A DNA stretch of 61,452 nt from an uncultured Nostocoides sp. Its GTDB lineage: Bacteria; Actinomycetota; Actinomycetes; Actinomycetales; Dermatophilaceae. The DNA is taken from assembly GCA_937858995.1 (NCBI GenBank), contig CALLZC010000022.1, positions 1 to 61,452 on the forward strand, written 5' to 3'. Positions within the stretch are counted from its first letter, which is position 1; the number at the start of each line of letters is the position of its first letter. Position numbers and translations under genes: made by a program. This document shows positions 7,788-19,148 of the stretch, piece after piece. Under the pieces are notes generated by a model. The model had not been told where the DNA came from, searched no databases, and saw nothing but the letters and a program-made list of their open reading frames with translations.

Positions 7788-10037
7788 GTGGCTGCTGCCG
7801 CCTCTGCCAAGCGCTCCCCCAGCCTCAAGCGCCCGCTGGCGCGCAAGGCCAAGTGGACCGACCTCGACGTCCGTGCGGTCGACACGGTCCGCATCCTGGC
7901 CGCCGACAGCGTGCAGAAGGTGGGCAACGGCCATCCGGGCACGGCGATCAGCCTCGCTCCAGTCGCCTACCTGCTCTACCAGAACGTCATGCGCCACGAC
8001 CCGAGCGATCCGACCTGGCTGGGTCGTGACCGGTTCGTGCTGTCCTGCGGGCACTCCAGCCTGACCCAGTACATCCAGCTCTTCCTCTCCGGCTACGGCC
8101 TGCAACTCGCCGACCTCAAGGCTCTGCGCACCTGGGGGTCGCAGACGCCGGGTCACCCGGAGGTGCACCACACGACGGGTGTCGAGATCACGACCGGGCC
8201 GCTGGGGTCCGGTCTGGCCTCCGCGGTGGGCATGGCGATGGCGCAGCGGCGCCAGCGCGGCCTGCTGGATCCCGACGCCAAGCCCGGTGAGAGCCCCTTC
8301 GACCACCACATCTGGGTCATCGCTTCCGACGGAGACCTCATGGAGGGCGTCTCCGGCGAGGCGTCATCGTTGGCCGGTCACCAGGAACTCGGTAACCTGA
8401 CCGTCGTCTACGACGCCAACCAGATCTCGATCGAGGACGACACCGACATCTCCTTCAGCGAGGACGTCGCCGCGCGCTACGCGGCATACGGCTGGGATGT
8501 CGTCGACGTCGACTGGCGCAAGAGCAACGACCCGGCCGGCACCCCCGACTACACCGAGGACGTCGACGCCCTCTACACCGCACTCACCAAGAGCCGGAAG
8601 GCCAAGCGCCCCACCCTCATTCGCCTCCACACCGTCATCGCGTGGCCGGCCCCGACCAAGAAGGGCACGGGCAAGTCCCACGGCTCCGCCCTCGGCGATC
8701 CCGAGATCCAGGGCATGAAGCAGTTGCTGGGCTTCGACCCGGCCAAGACCTTCGAGGTCGACGCCCCAGTGCTGGCGCACGCTCGCAAGGTCAAGGTCCG
8801 CGGCAAGGCGGCCCATCGCGAGTGGGACAAGGCCTACAAGACCTGGCGCAAGGCCAACGCGGACGGCGCGGCCCTGCTCGACCGGCTCGTCAAGGGCGAA
8901 TTGCCCGCGGGGCTGGCCAAGGCCCTGCCCACCTTCCCGGCCGACGCCAAGGGCATCGCGACGCGGGCCGCCTCCGGCAAGGTCCTCGGCGCCATGGCTC
9001 CGGTCATGCCTGAGCTGTGGGGCGGGTCGGCCGACCTCGCCGAGTCCAACAACACGACGATGGAGGGCGAGCCGTCCTTCATCCCGAAGTCCAAGCAGAC
9101 CCACGAGTGGAAGGGCGGCCCCTACGGCCGCACCCTCCACTTCGGCATCCGCGAGTTCGCGATGGGCCTGATCCTCAACGGCATCGCTCTGGAGGGCCTG
9201 ACGCGGCCCTACGGCGGCACCTTCCTCGTCTTCTCCGACTACATGCGGGCTGCCGTCCGCCTGGCCTGCATCCAGCAGCTCCCGGTCACCTTCGTCTGGA
9301 CCCACGACTCGATCGGGCTCGGGGAGGACGGACCCACGCACCAGCCGATCGAGCACCTGGCCAGCCTGCGGCTCATCCCCGGCTTCTCGGTCGTCCGCCC
9401 GGCCGACGCCAACGAGACCGCGGCCGCCTGGCTGGCCATTCTCGAGCGGGCTGCCCCGGCCGGCCTCGCCCTCTCGCGGCAGGCGCTCCCCGTGGTCGAG
9501 CGTGGCAAGGGCGCGGCCGCACCGGCCTCGGGCGTCGCCAAAGGCGGTTACGTCCTGCTCGAGTCGAGCACCGCGACCCCGCAGGTGATCCTCGTCGCCA
9601 CGGGCTCCGAGGTACAGCTCGCCGTCGAGGCCCGAACCACCCTCGAGAAGGCCGGCATCGGCACGCGCGTGGTGTCGATGCCCTGCGTCGAGTGGTTCGC
9701 GGAGCAGTCCGCGGCCTACCGCGAGAAGGTGTTGCCCAAGGCGGTGCGCGCGCGGGTGGCTGTCGAGGCGGGAGTGCCGACCGGGTGGCGCGAGTTCGTC
9801 GGGGACGCCGGCGAGGTCATCGGCATCGACCACTACGGTGCGTCAGCCGACGCCGCGACCTTGTTCCGCGAGTTCGGCTTCACGGCCGACAAGGTCGTGG
9901 CCGCAGCGAAGCGCTCGCTCAAGGCTGCGGCGGTCGCCGACGTGATCCCGGCAGTCACCCCCGACAGCGCTCGCACCGACAAGCCGGCCGCGAAGGCGAC
10001 ACACCGGCTCGCTGCCAAGACCTCGAAGGGAAAGTGA
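7788..10037 (+). CDS. tkt: Transketolase
   Basis: A 749-residue thiamine-diphosphate enzyme of the pentose-phosphate pathway. Recognisable blocks include [13 protein letters not shown], the cofactor site [30 protein letters not shown], and [19 protein letters not shown] in the pyrimidine domain. It is somewhat longer than usual because of a C-terminal Ala/Lys-rich tail of about 35 residues. GTG 7788 follows AGAAAGG. First gene of tkt-tal-zwf-opcA, with tal starting 2 nt after its stop. A TAGGCT box at 7713-7718 may be the operon promoter. Confidence 0.97.
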   Translation: MAAAASAKRSPSLKRPLARKAKWTDLDVRAVDTVRILAADSVQKVGNGHPGTAISLAPVAYLLYQNVMRHDPSDPTWLGRDRFVLSCGHSSLTQYIQLFLSGYGLQLADLKALRTWGSQTPGHPEVHHTTGVEITTGPLGSGLASAVGMAMAQRRQRGLLDPDAKPGESPFDHHIWVIASDGDLMEGVSGEASSLAGHQELGNLTVVYDANQISIEDDTDISFSEDVAARYAAYGWDVVDVDWRKSNDPAGTPDYTEDVDALYTALTKSRKAKRPTLIRLHTVIAWPAPTKKGTGKSHGSALGDPEIQGMKQLLGFDPAKTFEVDAPVLAHARKVKVRGKAAHREWDKAYKTWRKANADGAALLDRLVKGELPAGLAKALPTFPADAKGIATRAASGKVLGAMAPVMPELWGGSADLAESNNTTMEGEPSFIPKSKQTHEWKGGPYGRTLHFGIREFAMGLILNGIALEGLTRPYGGTFLVFSDYMRAAVRLACIQQLPVTFVWTHDSIGLGEDGPTHQPIEHLASLRLIPGFSVVRPADANETAAAWLAILERAAPAGLALSRQALPVVERGKGAAAPASGVAKGGYVLLESSTATPQVILVATGSEVQLAVEARTTLEKAGIGTRVVSMPCVEWFAEQSAAYREKVLPKAVRARVAVEAGVPTGWREFVGDAGEVIGIDHYGASADAATLFREFGFTADKVVAAAKRSLKAAAVADVIPAVTPDSARTDKPAAKATHRLAAKTSKGK

Positions 10038-10039
10038 CC

Positions 10040-11152
10040 ATGACGACGAACAAGGCACTCACCGACCTGGCCGACGCCGGCGTCTCGATCTGGCTCGACG
10101 ACCTCTCCCGGGAGCGGCTGGAATCCGGCAATCTCGCCGATCTCGTCGAGAGCAAGGGCGTCGTCGGCGTCACGACCAATCCCTCCATCTTCCAGGCGGC
10201 ACTGGCCGATGGTGAGGCGTATGCCGCGCAGGTCGCCGACCTCGCGGCGGCGGATTCCGGCGTCGACGACGCCGTCTTCGCGATGACCACCGACGACGTC
10301 CGGGCCGCCTGCGACCTCTTCACCCCTCTCTACGAGCGCACGGATGGGGTGGACGGTCGGGTCTCGATCGAGGTCGATCCGCGGCTCGCGCGCGACACCT
10401 CGGCCACCGTCGACCAGGCCCAGGCCCTGCATGCCGCGGTGGATCGTCCCAACGTGCTCATCAAGATCCCTGCGACGGTCGAGGGGCTGCCGGCGATCAC
10501 CGCCACCCTCGCCGAGGGAATCAGCGTCAACGTCACCCTCATCTTCAGCCTCGAGCGGTATCGCGCCGTGATGAACGCCTTCCTCACCGGCCTCGAGCAG
10601 GCCAAGGAGGCCGGTCGGGACCTGTCGACGATTCACTCGGTGGCCTCGTTCTTCGTCTCGCGAGTCGACACCGAGATCGACAAGCGCCTCGATGTCCTCG
10701 GCACCGAGGAGGCCAAGGCCCTCAAGGGCAAGGCCGGGATCGCCAATGCGCGCCTTGCCTATCAGGCCTATGAGGAGGTCTTCTCCTCGGCGCGGTGGGA
10801 GACCCTGGCAGCGGCCGGCGCCCGGCCTCAGCGGCCCTTGTGGGCGTCCACGGGAGTCAAGGACCCGGCATACCCCGACACGATGTATGTCACGGAGTTG
10901 GTCGCCCCCGGCACCGTCAACACGATGCCCGAGAAGACACTCGACGCCGTCGCCGACCACGGGGTCGTCACGGGTGACACGGTGACCGACCACTACGGCG
11001 ACGCGGCCGCCGTGCTCGATGCCCTCGAAGGCCTCGGCATCTCGTACTCCGACGTCGTCGACCAACTCGAGCGTGAGGGCGTCGAGAAGTTCGAGAAGTC
11101 TTGGGCCGAACTCCTCGACGGAGTCACCGCCGCCCTCGAGCGAGCCCGATGA
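10040..11152 (+). CDS. tal: Transaldolase
   Basis: A 370-residue actinobacterial-type transaldolase that moves a dihydroxyacetone unit between sugar phosphates in the non-oxidative pentose-phosphate pathway. The Schiff-base lysine lies in NVLIKIPAT, and GVTTNPSIF is the conserved N-terminal strand. ATG 10040 follows GAAGGGAAAG and is 2 nt after the tkt stop; its stop overlaps the zwf start (ATGA). Confidence 0.97.
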   Translation: MTTNKALTDLADAGVSIWLDDLSRERLESGNLADLVESKGVVGVTTNPSIFQAALADGEAYAAQVADLAAADSGVDDAVFAMTTDDVRAACDLFTPLYERTDGVDGRVSIEVDPRLARDTSATVDQAQALHAAVDRPNVLIKIPATVEGLPAITATLAEGISVNVTLIFSLERYRAVMNAFLTGLEQAKEAGRDLSTIHSVASFFVSRVDTEIDKRLDVLGTEEAKALKGKAGIANARLAYQAYEEVFSSARWETLAAAGARPQRPLWASTGVKDPAYPDTMYVTELVAPGTVNTMPEKTLDAVADHGVVTGDTVTDHYGDAAAVLDALEGLGISYSDVVDQLEREGVEKFEKSWAELLDGVTAALERAR

Positions 11153-12693
11153 GCCCGGCCCGAGTCACGCCGCAGCGCAACCCGCTGCGCGACGAACGCG
11201 ACAAGCGTCTCCCCCGGATCGCCGGGCCCTGCGGCATCGTCATGTTCGGGGTCACCGGCGACCTGGCGCGTCGCAAGTTGATGCCGGCGATCTACGACCT
11301 GGCCAACCGTGGCCTGCTGCCGCCCGGGTTCTCCCTCGTCGGTTTCGCCCGCCGGGATTGGGCGACCCAGGACTTCGGCGACATCGTCCACGACGCGGTC
11401 AAGGCCGGCGCCCGCACCCCCTTCCGCGAGGAGGTGTGGAAGTCCCTGGCCGAGGGTTTCCGGTTCGTCCCGGGCAGCTTCGACGACGATGCCGCCTTCG
11501 ACGAGCTGGCGCGGGTCGTCAAGGAACTCGACGAGCACCGCGGCACGGGCGGCAACCACGCCTTCTACCTGTCGATTCCACCCGGATTCTTCGGGTTGGT
11601 CTGCGAGCAGTTGCAACGCTCCGGCCTGGCCGGCGGTCCTTCGGACTCCTGGCGGCGCGTCATCATCGAGAAGCCGTTCGGGCACGATCTGGCATCGGCC
11701 CAGGAACTCAACAAGATCGTCGAGGGCGTCTTCCCCGCTGACTCGGTCTTCCGGATCGACCACTACCTGGGCAAGGAGACGGTCCAGAACCTGCTCGCCC
11801 TGCGCTTCGCCAACTCGATGTTCGAGCCGGTCTGGAATCGCAACTACATCGACCACGTCCAGATCACGATGGCCGAGGACATCGGCATCGGTGGCCGCGC
11901 CGGCTATTACGACGGCATCGGTGCGGCCCGCGACGTCATCCAGAACCACCTGCTGCAGTTGCTCGCTCTGACCGCGATGGAGGAGCCGGTCTCCTTCGAG
12001 GCCCATCATCTGCGGGCCGAGAAGGAGAAGGTCCTCTCCTCGGTGCGCCTGCCCAAGGACCTCGGGTCGGCGACCGCGCGCGGTCAGTATGCCGAGGGTT
12101 GGCAGGGCGCCGAGCAGGTCGTCGGCTACCTCCAGGAGGAGGGGGTCAAGGCCGGCTCCACGACGGAGACGTATGCCGCAGTGCGCCTCGACGTCGCGAA
12201 CGCCCGGTGGGCGGGGGTGCCGTTCTACCTCCGCACCGGCAAGCGGCTGGGCAAGCGGGTCACCGAAATCGCCCTGGTCTTCAAGAAGGCGCCGCACCTG
12301 CCGTTCAACGACACCGCGACCGAGGAACTCGGCCAGAACGCCATCGTCATCCGGGTGCAACCGGACGAGGGCGTGACATTGCGCTTCGGCGCCAAGGTTC
12401 CCGGCGCCACCATGGAGGTCCGCGATGTGACCATGGACTTCGGGTATGGCCGGGCCTTCACCGAAACCTCGCCGGAGGCCTACGAACGTCTGATCCTCGA
12501 TGTCCTGCTCGGGGACCCACCGCTCTTTCCCCGGCACGAGGAGGTCGAGCTGTCCTGGCAGATCCTGGACCCGATCGAGAAGCATTGGGCAGGGATGAAG
12601 GGCGGCCTCGACCAGTACCCGGCCGGCACGTGGGGCCCGGCGGAGGCCGACAAGTTGATGCGCCGTGACGGCCGCGAGTGGAGGTTCCCGTGA
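11149..12693 (+). CDS. zwf: Glucose-6-phosphate 1-dehydrogenase
   Basis: A 514-residue enzyme that oxidises glucose 6-phosphate with reduction of NADP, the entry step of the pentose-phosphate pathway. It has the nucleotide-binding [11 protein letters not shown], the active-site signature RIDHYLGKE and the EKPFGHD substrate loop. ATG 11149 overlaps the tal stop (ATGA); its stop overlaps the opcA GTG. It normally works with OpcA, encoded next. Confidence 0.97.
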   Translation: MSPARVTPQRNPLRDERDKRLPRIAGPCGIVMFGVTGDLARRKLMPAIYDLANRGLLPPGFSLVGFARRDWATQDFGDIVHDAVKAGARTPFREEVWKSLAEGFRFVPGSFDDDAAFDELARVVKELDEHRGTGGNHAFYLSIPPGFFGLVCEQLQRSGLAGGPSDSWRRVIIEKPFGHDLASAQELNKIVEGVFPADSVFRIDHYLGKETVQNLLALRFANSMFEPVWNRNYIDHVQITMAEDIGIGGRAGYYDGIGAARDVIQNHLLQLLALTAMEEPVSFEAHHLRAEKEKVLSSVRLPKDLGSATARGQYAEGWQGAEQVVGYLQEEGVKAGSTTETYAAVRLDVANARWAGVPFYLRTGKRLGKRVTEIALVFKKAPHLPFNDTATEELGQNAIVIRVQPDEGVTLRFGAKVPGATMEVRDVTMDFGYGRAFTETSPEAYERLILDVLLGDPPLFPRHEEVELSWQILDPIEKHWAGMKGGLDQYPAGTWGPAEADKLMRRDGREWRFP

Positions 12694-13622
12694 TCGTCGA
12701 TCTGCCCGACACCACGACGACGGAGTTGTCCAAACGGTTGGTCAAGATCCGCTCCGAGGTGGGCGCCATGGCCCTGTCCAGGGTCCTCACCCTCGTCGTC
12801 GTCGTGGACGACGTGGAGGCGGAAGAGGCCATCACGATCGCCAACGAGGCCAGCCGCCAGCACCCCTGTCGAATCATCGTCATCGTGCAGGGCGAGACCC
12901 GCGGGCGCGCCCGCCTCGACGGCCAGATCAGGGTGGGCGGCGATGCGGGCGCCAGCGAGGTGGTCGTGGCCCGACTGGTGGGCCGAGTCGTCGCCCACGC
13001 GGACAGCATCGTGACCCCCTTGCTGCTCGCCGACAGCCCCATCGTCGTGTGGTGGCCGCGCCACGCGCCGAAGGACCCGGCCAAGGACCCGATCGGCTCG
13101 ATGGCCCAGCGGCGGATCACGGACTCGGTGTATCTGGCCAAGAACCCCCGGACCGCTCTGCGCCGACTCGCCGACGCCTATGCGGCCGGCGACACCGATC
13201 TTGCCTGGGGCCGGATCACGCGCTGGCGCGGTCTGCTCGCGGCCGCGCTCGACCAGGCTCCCTATGAGTCGGTCGAGAGCGCGGTCGTCGTCGGAGCCCC
13301 GGACTCACCGTCCGCGGATCTGCTCGCGGCCTGGCTGCACGCAAGACTGAAGTGCCCGGTGAGACTGCGCCGCTCGAAGGAGTCCTCCGGGGTGATCGCG
13401 GTCGAGTTGACTCGCGCGAGTGGGGTTCTCGAGCTCCACCGGCCGGTCAACGGCAACGCCGCCACGCTGTCCACACCCGGCCAACCCGACCGAACGATCG
13501 CCCTCGCGCACCGCTCGGATGCCGAGTGCCTGGCCGAAGAACTGCGGCGCCTCGACCCGGACGATGTCTACCAGGAGGCCCTCACCGTGGGTCTGGCCGG
13601 CGTGGGCACTGCACGGAGCTGA
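12690..13622 (+). CDS. opcA: Glucose-6-phosphate dehydrogenase assembly protein OpcA
   Basis: A 310-residue OpcA homologue, the partner needed for assembly or full activity of G6PDH in cyanobacteria and actinobacteria. Family blocks include TLVVVVDDV, HPCRIIVIV and the hydrophobic DSPIVVWWP strand. GTG 12690 makes a GTGA overlap with the zwf stop and is preferred over GTG 12678 in the same frame. In many actinobacteria the next gene is pgl; here it is an unrelated small protein. Confidence 0.92.
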   Translation: MIVDLPDTTTTELSKRLVKIRSEVGAMALSRVLTLVVVVDDVEAEEAITIANEASRQHPCRIIVIVQGETRGRARLDGQIRVGGDAGASEVVVARLVGRVVAHADSIVTPLLLADSPIVVWWPRHAPKDPAKDPIGSMAQRRITDSVYLAKNPRTALRRLADAYAAGDTDLAWGRITRWRGLLAAALDQAPYESVESAVVVGAPDSPSADLLAAWLHARLKCPVRLRRSKESSGVIAVELTRASGVLELHRPVNGNAATLSTPGQPDRTIALAHRSDAECLAEELRRLDPDDVYQEALTVGLAGVGTARS

Positions 13623-13627
13623 CGATC

Positions 13628-14119
13628 ATGGGTTGGTTCCGGAAGAAACCCAGCGGGGCGGGCGACCACGCCGCGGAGTCGACCGAGGTCCCCTCTGCCG
13701 ACGATCTGGATGGCTCGGACGCCGTCGTCGAGAGCATCATCACGACCGCTCTCGACGCAGGTCAGCACGCGCAGGTCGAGGAGCGCCTACGACAAGCGAT
13801 CACCCTTGGCGCCGACCCCGAGGACATCGCGTCGATCGGCCACACCCTTGATCGGCTGCGCAGCCTGCCGGATGACACGGTGAGCCGCGCCGACCTCGAT
13901 GCCGTGGCCACCGCGCTGGGTGAGCACCTGGCTCGGCATGGCGGCTTTCGCTGGGCCTTCATCACCGACCCCTTCGGGAGCGATGTGGGCCTGGAGTCCC
14001 GCCGTGGCACGACGACAGTGGTGCCGAGCAATCTCGTCGCGGCGCGGTGGATGCGTCGGGAGACCGGTTGGGTCGAGGGCGTGGTGCGGCACCTCGCCCG
14101 CGTGGCCGCGTCGCGCTGA
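13628..14119 (+). CDS. Hypothetical protein, last gene of the pentose-phosphate operon
   Basis: A 163-residue cytosolic protein that I do not recognise. It starts MGWFRKKPSG, has an acidic low-complexity stretch at residues about 15-40, a helical middle (ALDAGQHAQVEERLRQAITLG), and a C-terminal part with VGLESRRGTTTVVPSNLVAARW. It has no signal peptide, membrane segment or metal motif. It follows opcA after 5 nt with GGAG upstream and must be co-transcribed. It occupies the place where pgl often lies but shows no NagB/6-phosphogluconolactonase motif. Confidence 0.8.
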   Translation: MGWFRKKPSGAGDHAAESTEVPSADDLDGSDAVVESIITTALDAGQHAQVEERLRQAITLGADPEDIASIGHTLDRLRSLPDDTVSRADLDAVATALGEHLARHGGFRWAFITDPFGSDVGLESRRGTTTVVPSNLVAARWMRRETGWVEGVVRHLARVAASR

Positions 14120-14136
14120 GCTGATCGGTCGGCAGA

Positions 14137-14487
14137 TCAGGTGATCAGGCCGCGGTCACGCAGCGCCTGAAGGGACTCCTCGAGGATCGCGGCGCCGTCG
14201 GTGTCCGAGCGACGCTCCTTCACATAGGCAAGGTGCGTCTTGTAGGGCTCGACACGCGGCGGAGCCGGCGGATTGTCCTGATCGGTGCCCGCCGGGAAGC
14301 CGCAGCGTGGGCAGTCCCACTCTTCGGGGACCACGACGCCCTCTTCCCGCGCGAAGCTCGGACGGGTCTGGTGCCCGTTGGCACAGTAGAAGGTCACAAA
14401 GACGCGTGGTGCCGTCTCGCCCCGCTCGGCCTCGCCCATCGGCCCGGCGCCGACACGGCTTCCCCGGATTGCGTTCCCACCAGCCAT
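14137..14487 (-). CDS. rbpA: RNA polymerase-binding protein RbpA
   Basis: A 116-residue actinobacterial transcription factor that binds the principal sigma factor and RNA polymerase and stabilises open complexes. The core FYCANGHQTRPSFAREEG followed by EEWDCPRCGFPAG (zinc-type CxxC) is diagnostic, and the C-terminal sigma-interaction region RRSDTDGAAILEESLQALR is present. ATG 14487 has GAAGGAG upstream. It is the last gene of the gap-pgk-tpiA-secG-rbpA run and converges on the unknown gene after opcA. Confidence 0.95.
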   Translation of the reverse strand: MAGGNAIRGSRVGAGPMGEAERGETAPRVFVTFYCANGHQTRPSFAREEGVVVPEEWDCPRCGFPAGTDQDNPPAPPRVEPYKTHLAYVKERRSDTDGAAILEESLQALRDRGLIT

Positions 14488-14542
14488 GACAGCGGCGCTC
14501 CTTCACAGCAGACGGTCCCGCGGCGGTGCGGGACGGGTTGGC

Positions 14543-14785
14543 TCAGGCGAATCGGTCGAGGATCCCGAGCCCGACAATGCAGGTGAACCACACGACAGCC
14601 ACCGAGATGGTGATTCGGTCGAGGTTGCGCTCGGCAACCGAGGAGCCACCCAGCGAACTGGACATGCCTCCACCGAACATGTCCGACAGACCGCCACCCT
14701 TGCCCTTGTGCAGGAGGATGAGCATGGTCAGGAAGAGGCCTCCGAGGACGAGGAGGACCTGTAGGCCGATGCGGACGGCGTTCAC
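14543..14785 (-). CDS. secG: Preprotein translocase subunit SecG
   Basis: An 80-residue membrane protein with two hydrophobic segments (residues 5-25 and about 58-76) joined by a Gly/Ser-rich loop (GKGGGLSDMFGGGMSSSLGGS), the standard SecG shape. It stimulates the SecYEG translocon. GTG 14785 has only a weak GGTGATC ribosome site. Its position after tpiA is conserved in actinobacteria. Confidence 0.92.
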   Translation of the reverse strand: MNAVRIGLQVLLVLGGLFLTMLILLHKGKGGGLSDMFGGGMSSSLGGSSVAERNLDRITISVAVVWFTCIVGLGILDRFA

Positions 14786-14855
14786 GGGATCACCAATCAG
14801 AAGTATCGAACGGTCGCGACCGAGGTCGCGGCGATCAGGATAACCCGAGCAGCCG

Positions 14856-15650
14856 TCAGGACGTCTGCAGGTGGTCGCGGAAGCGGCAGATCGCGGTGAA
14901 CTCCTCGGCATCCAGGGAGGCGCCACCAACAAGTGCCCCGTCGACGTCCTCCTTGGCCATGATGGCCGCGACGTTGCCGGACTTGACCGAGCCGCCGTAG
15001 AGAATGCGGATGCCGTCGGCGAGGTCTCCGCTGTAGAGCTCGGCAACCTTGGTACGGATCGCTGCGCAGACCTCCTGGGCGTCCTCGGGCGTGGCAACCT
15101 CACCGGTACCGATGGCCCAGATCGGCTCATAGGCGATGACGATCGAGGCGGCCTGCTCGGCGGGCAGCCCGTCGAGGCCGGCCTCGATCTGGCCCAGGAC
15201 GTGCGCCACCTGCTCGCCCGCCTGCCGGATCTCCAGGCCCTCGCCGCAGCAGAAGATCGGCGTGAGTCCGTGCGTGTAGGCCGCCTTGATCTTGGCGTTC
15301 ACGACCGCGTCGGTCTCGTTGTGGTACTCACGGCGTTCACTGTGGCCGACCGCGACATAGGTGCAGCCGAGCTTGGCCAGGAAGGCCCCCGAGATCTCGC
15401 CGGTGTAGGCGCCCGAGTCGTGGACGGACAGGTCCTGAGCGCCGTACTTGAGCGGCAGCCGGTCACCGTCGATGAGGGTCTGGACGCTGCGGATGTCGGT
15501 GAAGGGGGGCAGGACGGCAACCTCGACGGCCCCGTGGTCGTGTTTGCCGTCGCGCAGGCTCCAATCGAGCTTCTGCACCAGATGGGTTGCCTGCAGGTGG
15601 TCCAGGTTCATCTTCCAGTTGCCCGCCATGAGCGGGGTGCGGGTCGCCAT
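14856..15650 (-). CDS. tpiA: Triosephosphate isomerase
   Basis: A 264-residue TIM-barrel enzyme interconverting dihydroxyacetone phosphate and glyceraldehyde 3-phosphate. Catalytic motifs are GNWKMN (Lys), GHSERR (His), [11 protein letters not shown] (Glu) and the phosphate loop [10 protein letters not shown]. It follows pgk but is separated from it by a 150-bp spacer holding a tandem hairpin repeat and a G-run motif. Confidence 0.97.
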   Translation of the reverse strand: MATRTPLMAGNWKMNLDHLQATHLVQKLDWSLRDGKHDHGAVEVAVLPPFTDIRSVQTLIDGDRLPLKYGAQDLSVHDSGAYTGEISGAFLAKLGCTYVAVGHSERREYHNETDAVVNAKIKAAYTHGLTPIFCCGEGLEIRQAGEQVAHVLGQIEAGLDGLPAEQAASIVIAYEPIWAIGTGEVATPEDAQEVCAAIRTKVAELYSGDLADGIRILYGGSVKSGNVAAIMAKEDVDGALVGGASLDAEEFTAICRFRDHLQTS

Positions 15651-15669
15651 CAGGCGTCACCTTTCTCTC

Positions 15670-15780
15670 GTTGCGTCCGGCAAGGTGGTTGGTATGCCGT
15701 CAACTCGCCGGACGTTGTCGCTTGGGTTTTCCTTGCGTCCGGCAAGGTGGTTGGTATGCCGTCAACTTGCCGGACGCAAG
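15670..15780. repeat. Tandem REP-like hairpin repeat between pgk and tpiA
   Basis: Two copies of a roughly 48-bp unit start 62 bp apart. The second (15732-15780) is a perfect hairpin: arm CTTGCGTCCGGCAAG (15732-15746), a 19-nt loop, and arm CTTGCCGGACGCAAG (15766-15780). The first (15670-15716) has the same left arm and identical loop but a degenerate right arm. The loop of each carries GGTATGCCGTCAA, including the octamer that is over-represented across the window. I see no further full copy here. It may be a REP/BIME-type element or an attenuator between pgk and tpiA. Confidence 0.75.
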
Positions 15781-15799
15781 GGGGGAGGGAGGGGGTGGG
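15781..15799 (+). other. G-run motif (possible G-quadruplex)
   Basis: GGGGGAGGGAGGGGGTGGG has four G-runs of at least three with 1-nt loops, the classical G-quadruplex pattern. It is on the plus strand, the template for the minus-strand pgk-tpiA transcript, so the RNA would be C-rich here. It abuts the hairpin repeat and the pgk stop region. Folding is untested. Confidence 0.55.
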
Positions 15800-15800
15800 C

Positions 15801-17003
15801 TCAGCCGTTGAGGATCGAGATCCCGGGGAGATCCTTGCCCTCGAGGTACTCCAGCGAGGCGCCACCGCCGGTCGAGATGTGACCGAACTGGTCGTCGGCG
15901 AAGCCGAGTTGCCGCACGGCGGCCGCCGAGTCACCGCCACCGACGACAGTCAACGCGCCGGCGCTCGTGGCGTCGACGAGGGCCTGGGCGACGGCCTTTG
16001 TGCCGGCCGCGAACGGAGCCATCTCGAAGGCACCCATCGGTCCGTTCCAGAAGACGGTGCGGGCGTCGGCGAGCTTCGCGGCATAGGCAGCGGCGCTCTC
16101 GGGGCCGATGTCCAGGCCCATCATGTCCGCCGGGATGGCGTCCGCCGACACGACGGTAGTCTCGGTGTCGGCGCTGAACTCCTTGCCGCACACGATGTCC
16201 GTCGGCAGGACGATCTCGACGCCGGTCTCCTCGGCCCGCTGCAGGTAACCCTTGCAGGCATCGATGGAGTCTGCGTCGAGCAGGCTCTTGCCGACCTCGT
16301 GACCCTGGGCCGCGAGGAAGGTGAAGAGCATGCCGCCACCGATGAGGAGGCGGTCGGCCTTGCCCAAGAGGTTGTCGATGACAGCCAACTTGTCGGCGAC
16401 CTTCGCGCCCCCGAGCACCACGGCATACGGACGCTCAGGGTCCTCGGTGAGGCGACGCAGGACGTCGACCTCGGCCTTGACCAAGCCCCCCATGGCAGAC
16501 GGCAGCCGGGTGGCGACGTCGTAGACGGAGGCCTGTTTGCGGTGCACGACGCCGAAACCGTCGGAGACGTACGCGTCGGCGAGACCAGCGAGGGCGTCGG
16601 CGAACTCGGCCCGGTCGGCGTCGACCTTGGCGGTCTCCCCTGCATTGAAGCGGAGGTTCTCGAGCATGACGACGTCACCGTCGGCCATCGACTCGACGGC
16701 AGCCTGGGCGCTCTCCCCCACGGTGTCGCCAGCGAGGGTGACCGGCTGCCCGAGCAGCTCACCGAGACGCGCAGCGGCGGGGGCGAGGGAGTACTTCTCC
16801 TCGAAACCGGTGCCTGACGGCCGCCCGAGGTGGGCGCACACGATCACGCGTGCGCCCGCCTCGGTGAGGGCCTTGATCGTCGGCACGCTCGCCCGCACCC
16901 GACCGTCGTCGGTGATCTGGCCGTCCTTGAGCGGGACGTTCAGATCGGACCGGACGAGGACGCGCTTGCCACGAACGTCGCCAAGCGAGGCGATATCACT
17001 CAT
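15801..17003 (-). CDS. pgk: Phosphoglycerate kinase
   Basis: A 400-residue glycolytic kinase transferring the acyl phosphate of 1,3-bisphosphoglycerate to ADP. It has the N-terminal substrate site [16 protein letters not shown], and C-terminal nucleotide site [13 protein letters not shown] with [16 protein letters not shown]. It starts 15 nt after the gap stop, in the same operon. Confidence 0.97.
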   Translation of the reverse strand: MSDIASLGDVRGKRVLVRSDLNVPLKDGQITDDGRVRASVPTIKALTEAGARVIVCAHLGRPSGTGFEEKYSLAPAAARLGELLGQPVTLAGDTVGESAQAAVESMADGDVVMLENLRFNAGETAKVDADRAEFADALAGLADAYVSDGFGVVHRKQASVYDVATRLPSAMGGLVKAEVDVLRRLTEDPERPYAVVLGGAKVADKLAVIDNLLGKADRLLIGGGMLFTFLAAQGHEVGKSLLDADSIDACKGYLQRAEETGVEIVLPTDIVCGKEFSADTETTVVSADAIPADMMGLDIGPESAAAYAAKLADARTVFWNGPMGAFEMAPFAAGTKAVAQALVDATSAGALTVVGGGDSAAAVRQLGFADDQFGHISTGGGASLEYLEGKDLPGISILNG

Positions 17004-17018
17004 TGGTCGCCAGCGTCC

Positions 17019-18092
<1,074 letters not shown>

Positions 18093-18158
18093 CTATCCCT
18101 GAGGGTCGGACGAGAGCATCCCGGTCCGAAGTACGGGCCGGTAACCCCTGAGGGCTCC

Positions 18159-19148
18159 TCAGTCCTCGAGCATGTCGGGAGTCAGGTTGGCCTCGGTGTT
18201 CGGGACGCCGAGGTCGGCGGCTCGTTTGTCGGCCATCGCGAGCAGGCGTCGGATGCGGCCGGCGACGGCATCCTTGGTCATGGGTGGGTCGGCCAACTGA
18301 CCGAGTTCCTCCAGGCTGGCCTGCTTGTGCTCCAGCCGGAGGGTGCCCGCCTGTCGCAGGTGATCGGGGATCTCGTCGCCGAGGATCTCCATCGCGCGGT
18401 GCACCCGCGAGCCCGCCGCCACTGCCGCGCGGGCCGAGCGGCGAAGGTTCGCGTCATCGAAGTTGGCCAGCCGGTTGGCGGTCGCGCGCACCTCGCGCCG
18501 CATGCGCCGCTCCTCCCAGGCCAGGACTGCGTCGTGCGCGCCCAGCCGGGTGAGCATGGCGCCGATGGCGTCGCCGTCCCGGATGACGACACGGTCGATC
18601 CCCCGGACCTCACGGGCCTTGGCCGCGATCCCGAGCCGTCGGGCGGCGCCGACCAGGGCGAGTGCAGCCTCCGGACCGGGGCAGGTCACCTCCAATGCGG
18701 AGGAGCGCCCCGGCTCGGTCAGTGAACCGTGCGCCAAGAACGCTCCACGCCACGCGGCCTCGGCATCGCAATCGGATCCGGCGACGACGCGAGGCGGAAG
18801 TCCGCGCACCGGGCGACCCTCCCGGTCGACCAGACCGGTCTGTCGCGCGAGGTCCGGACCACCCTCGACGACCCGCACGACATAGCGTGAGGACTTGCGG
18901 ATACCGCTGGCCGCGAGCACCAACACCTCGGGCGTCAGGTTGTAGAGCTCGATCAGTTCACGACGCAGCCGACGTGCTGCGTTGGCGGTGTCCAACTCGG
19001 CCTCGACGACGACCTGGCGGCCGATCAGGTGCAGGCCACCGGCGAAACGCAGGGTCGCCGCGACTTCGGACTTGCGGCAACACGGCTTGGTCACCTGGTG
19101 CCTGCTGAGCTCGTCCTTGACCCGAGCCGTCATCGCCATGGCGGTCAT
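18159..19148 (-). CDS. whiA: DNA-binding protein WhiA
   Basis: A 329-residue WhiA with the LAGLIDADG homing-endonuclease-like fold followed by a C-terminal helix-turn-helix ([26 protein letters not shown]). The N-terminus [11 protein letters not shown] and [18 protein letters not shown] are diagnostic. In Streptomyces WhiA acts with WhiB on sporulation and division genes; in Gram-positives generally it affects division and chromosome segregation. The ATG overlaps the yvcK stop (ATGA), completing the conserved uvrC-rapZ-yvcK-whiA cluster. Confidence 0.95.
   Translation of the reverse strand: MTAMAMTARVKDELSRHQVTKPCCRKSEVAATLRFAGGLHLIGRQVVVEAELDTANAARRLRRELIELYNLTPEVLVLAASGIRKSSRYVVRVVEGGPDLARQTGLVDREGRPVRGLPPRVVAGSDCDAEAAWRGAFLAHGSLTEPGRSSALEVTCPGPEAALALVGAARRLGIAAKAREVRGIDRVVIRDGDAIGAMLTRLGAHDAVLAWEERRMRREVRATANRLANFDDANLRRSARAAVAAGSRVHRAMEILGDEIPDHLRQAGTLRLEHKQASLEELGQLADPPMTKDAVAGRIRRLLAMADKRAADLGVPNTEANLTPDMLED

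Noticed and set aside
8364-11065. Long minus-strand frames opposite tkt and tal
   Set aside because: Gly/Val/Asp/Arg-rich translations typical of antisense frames in GC-rich genes.
4153-12585. Several plus and minus frames over 400 codons between the listed genes
   Set aside because: All overlap confident genes in other frames and begin or end without ribosome sites or conserved motifs.
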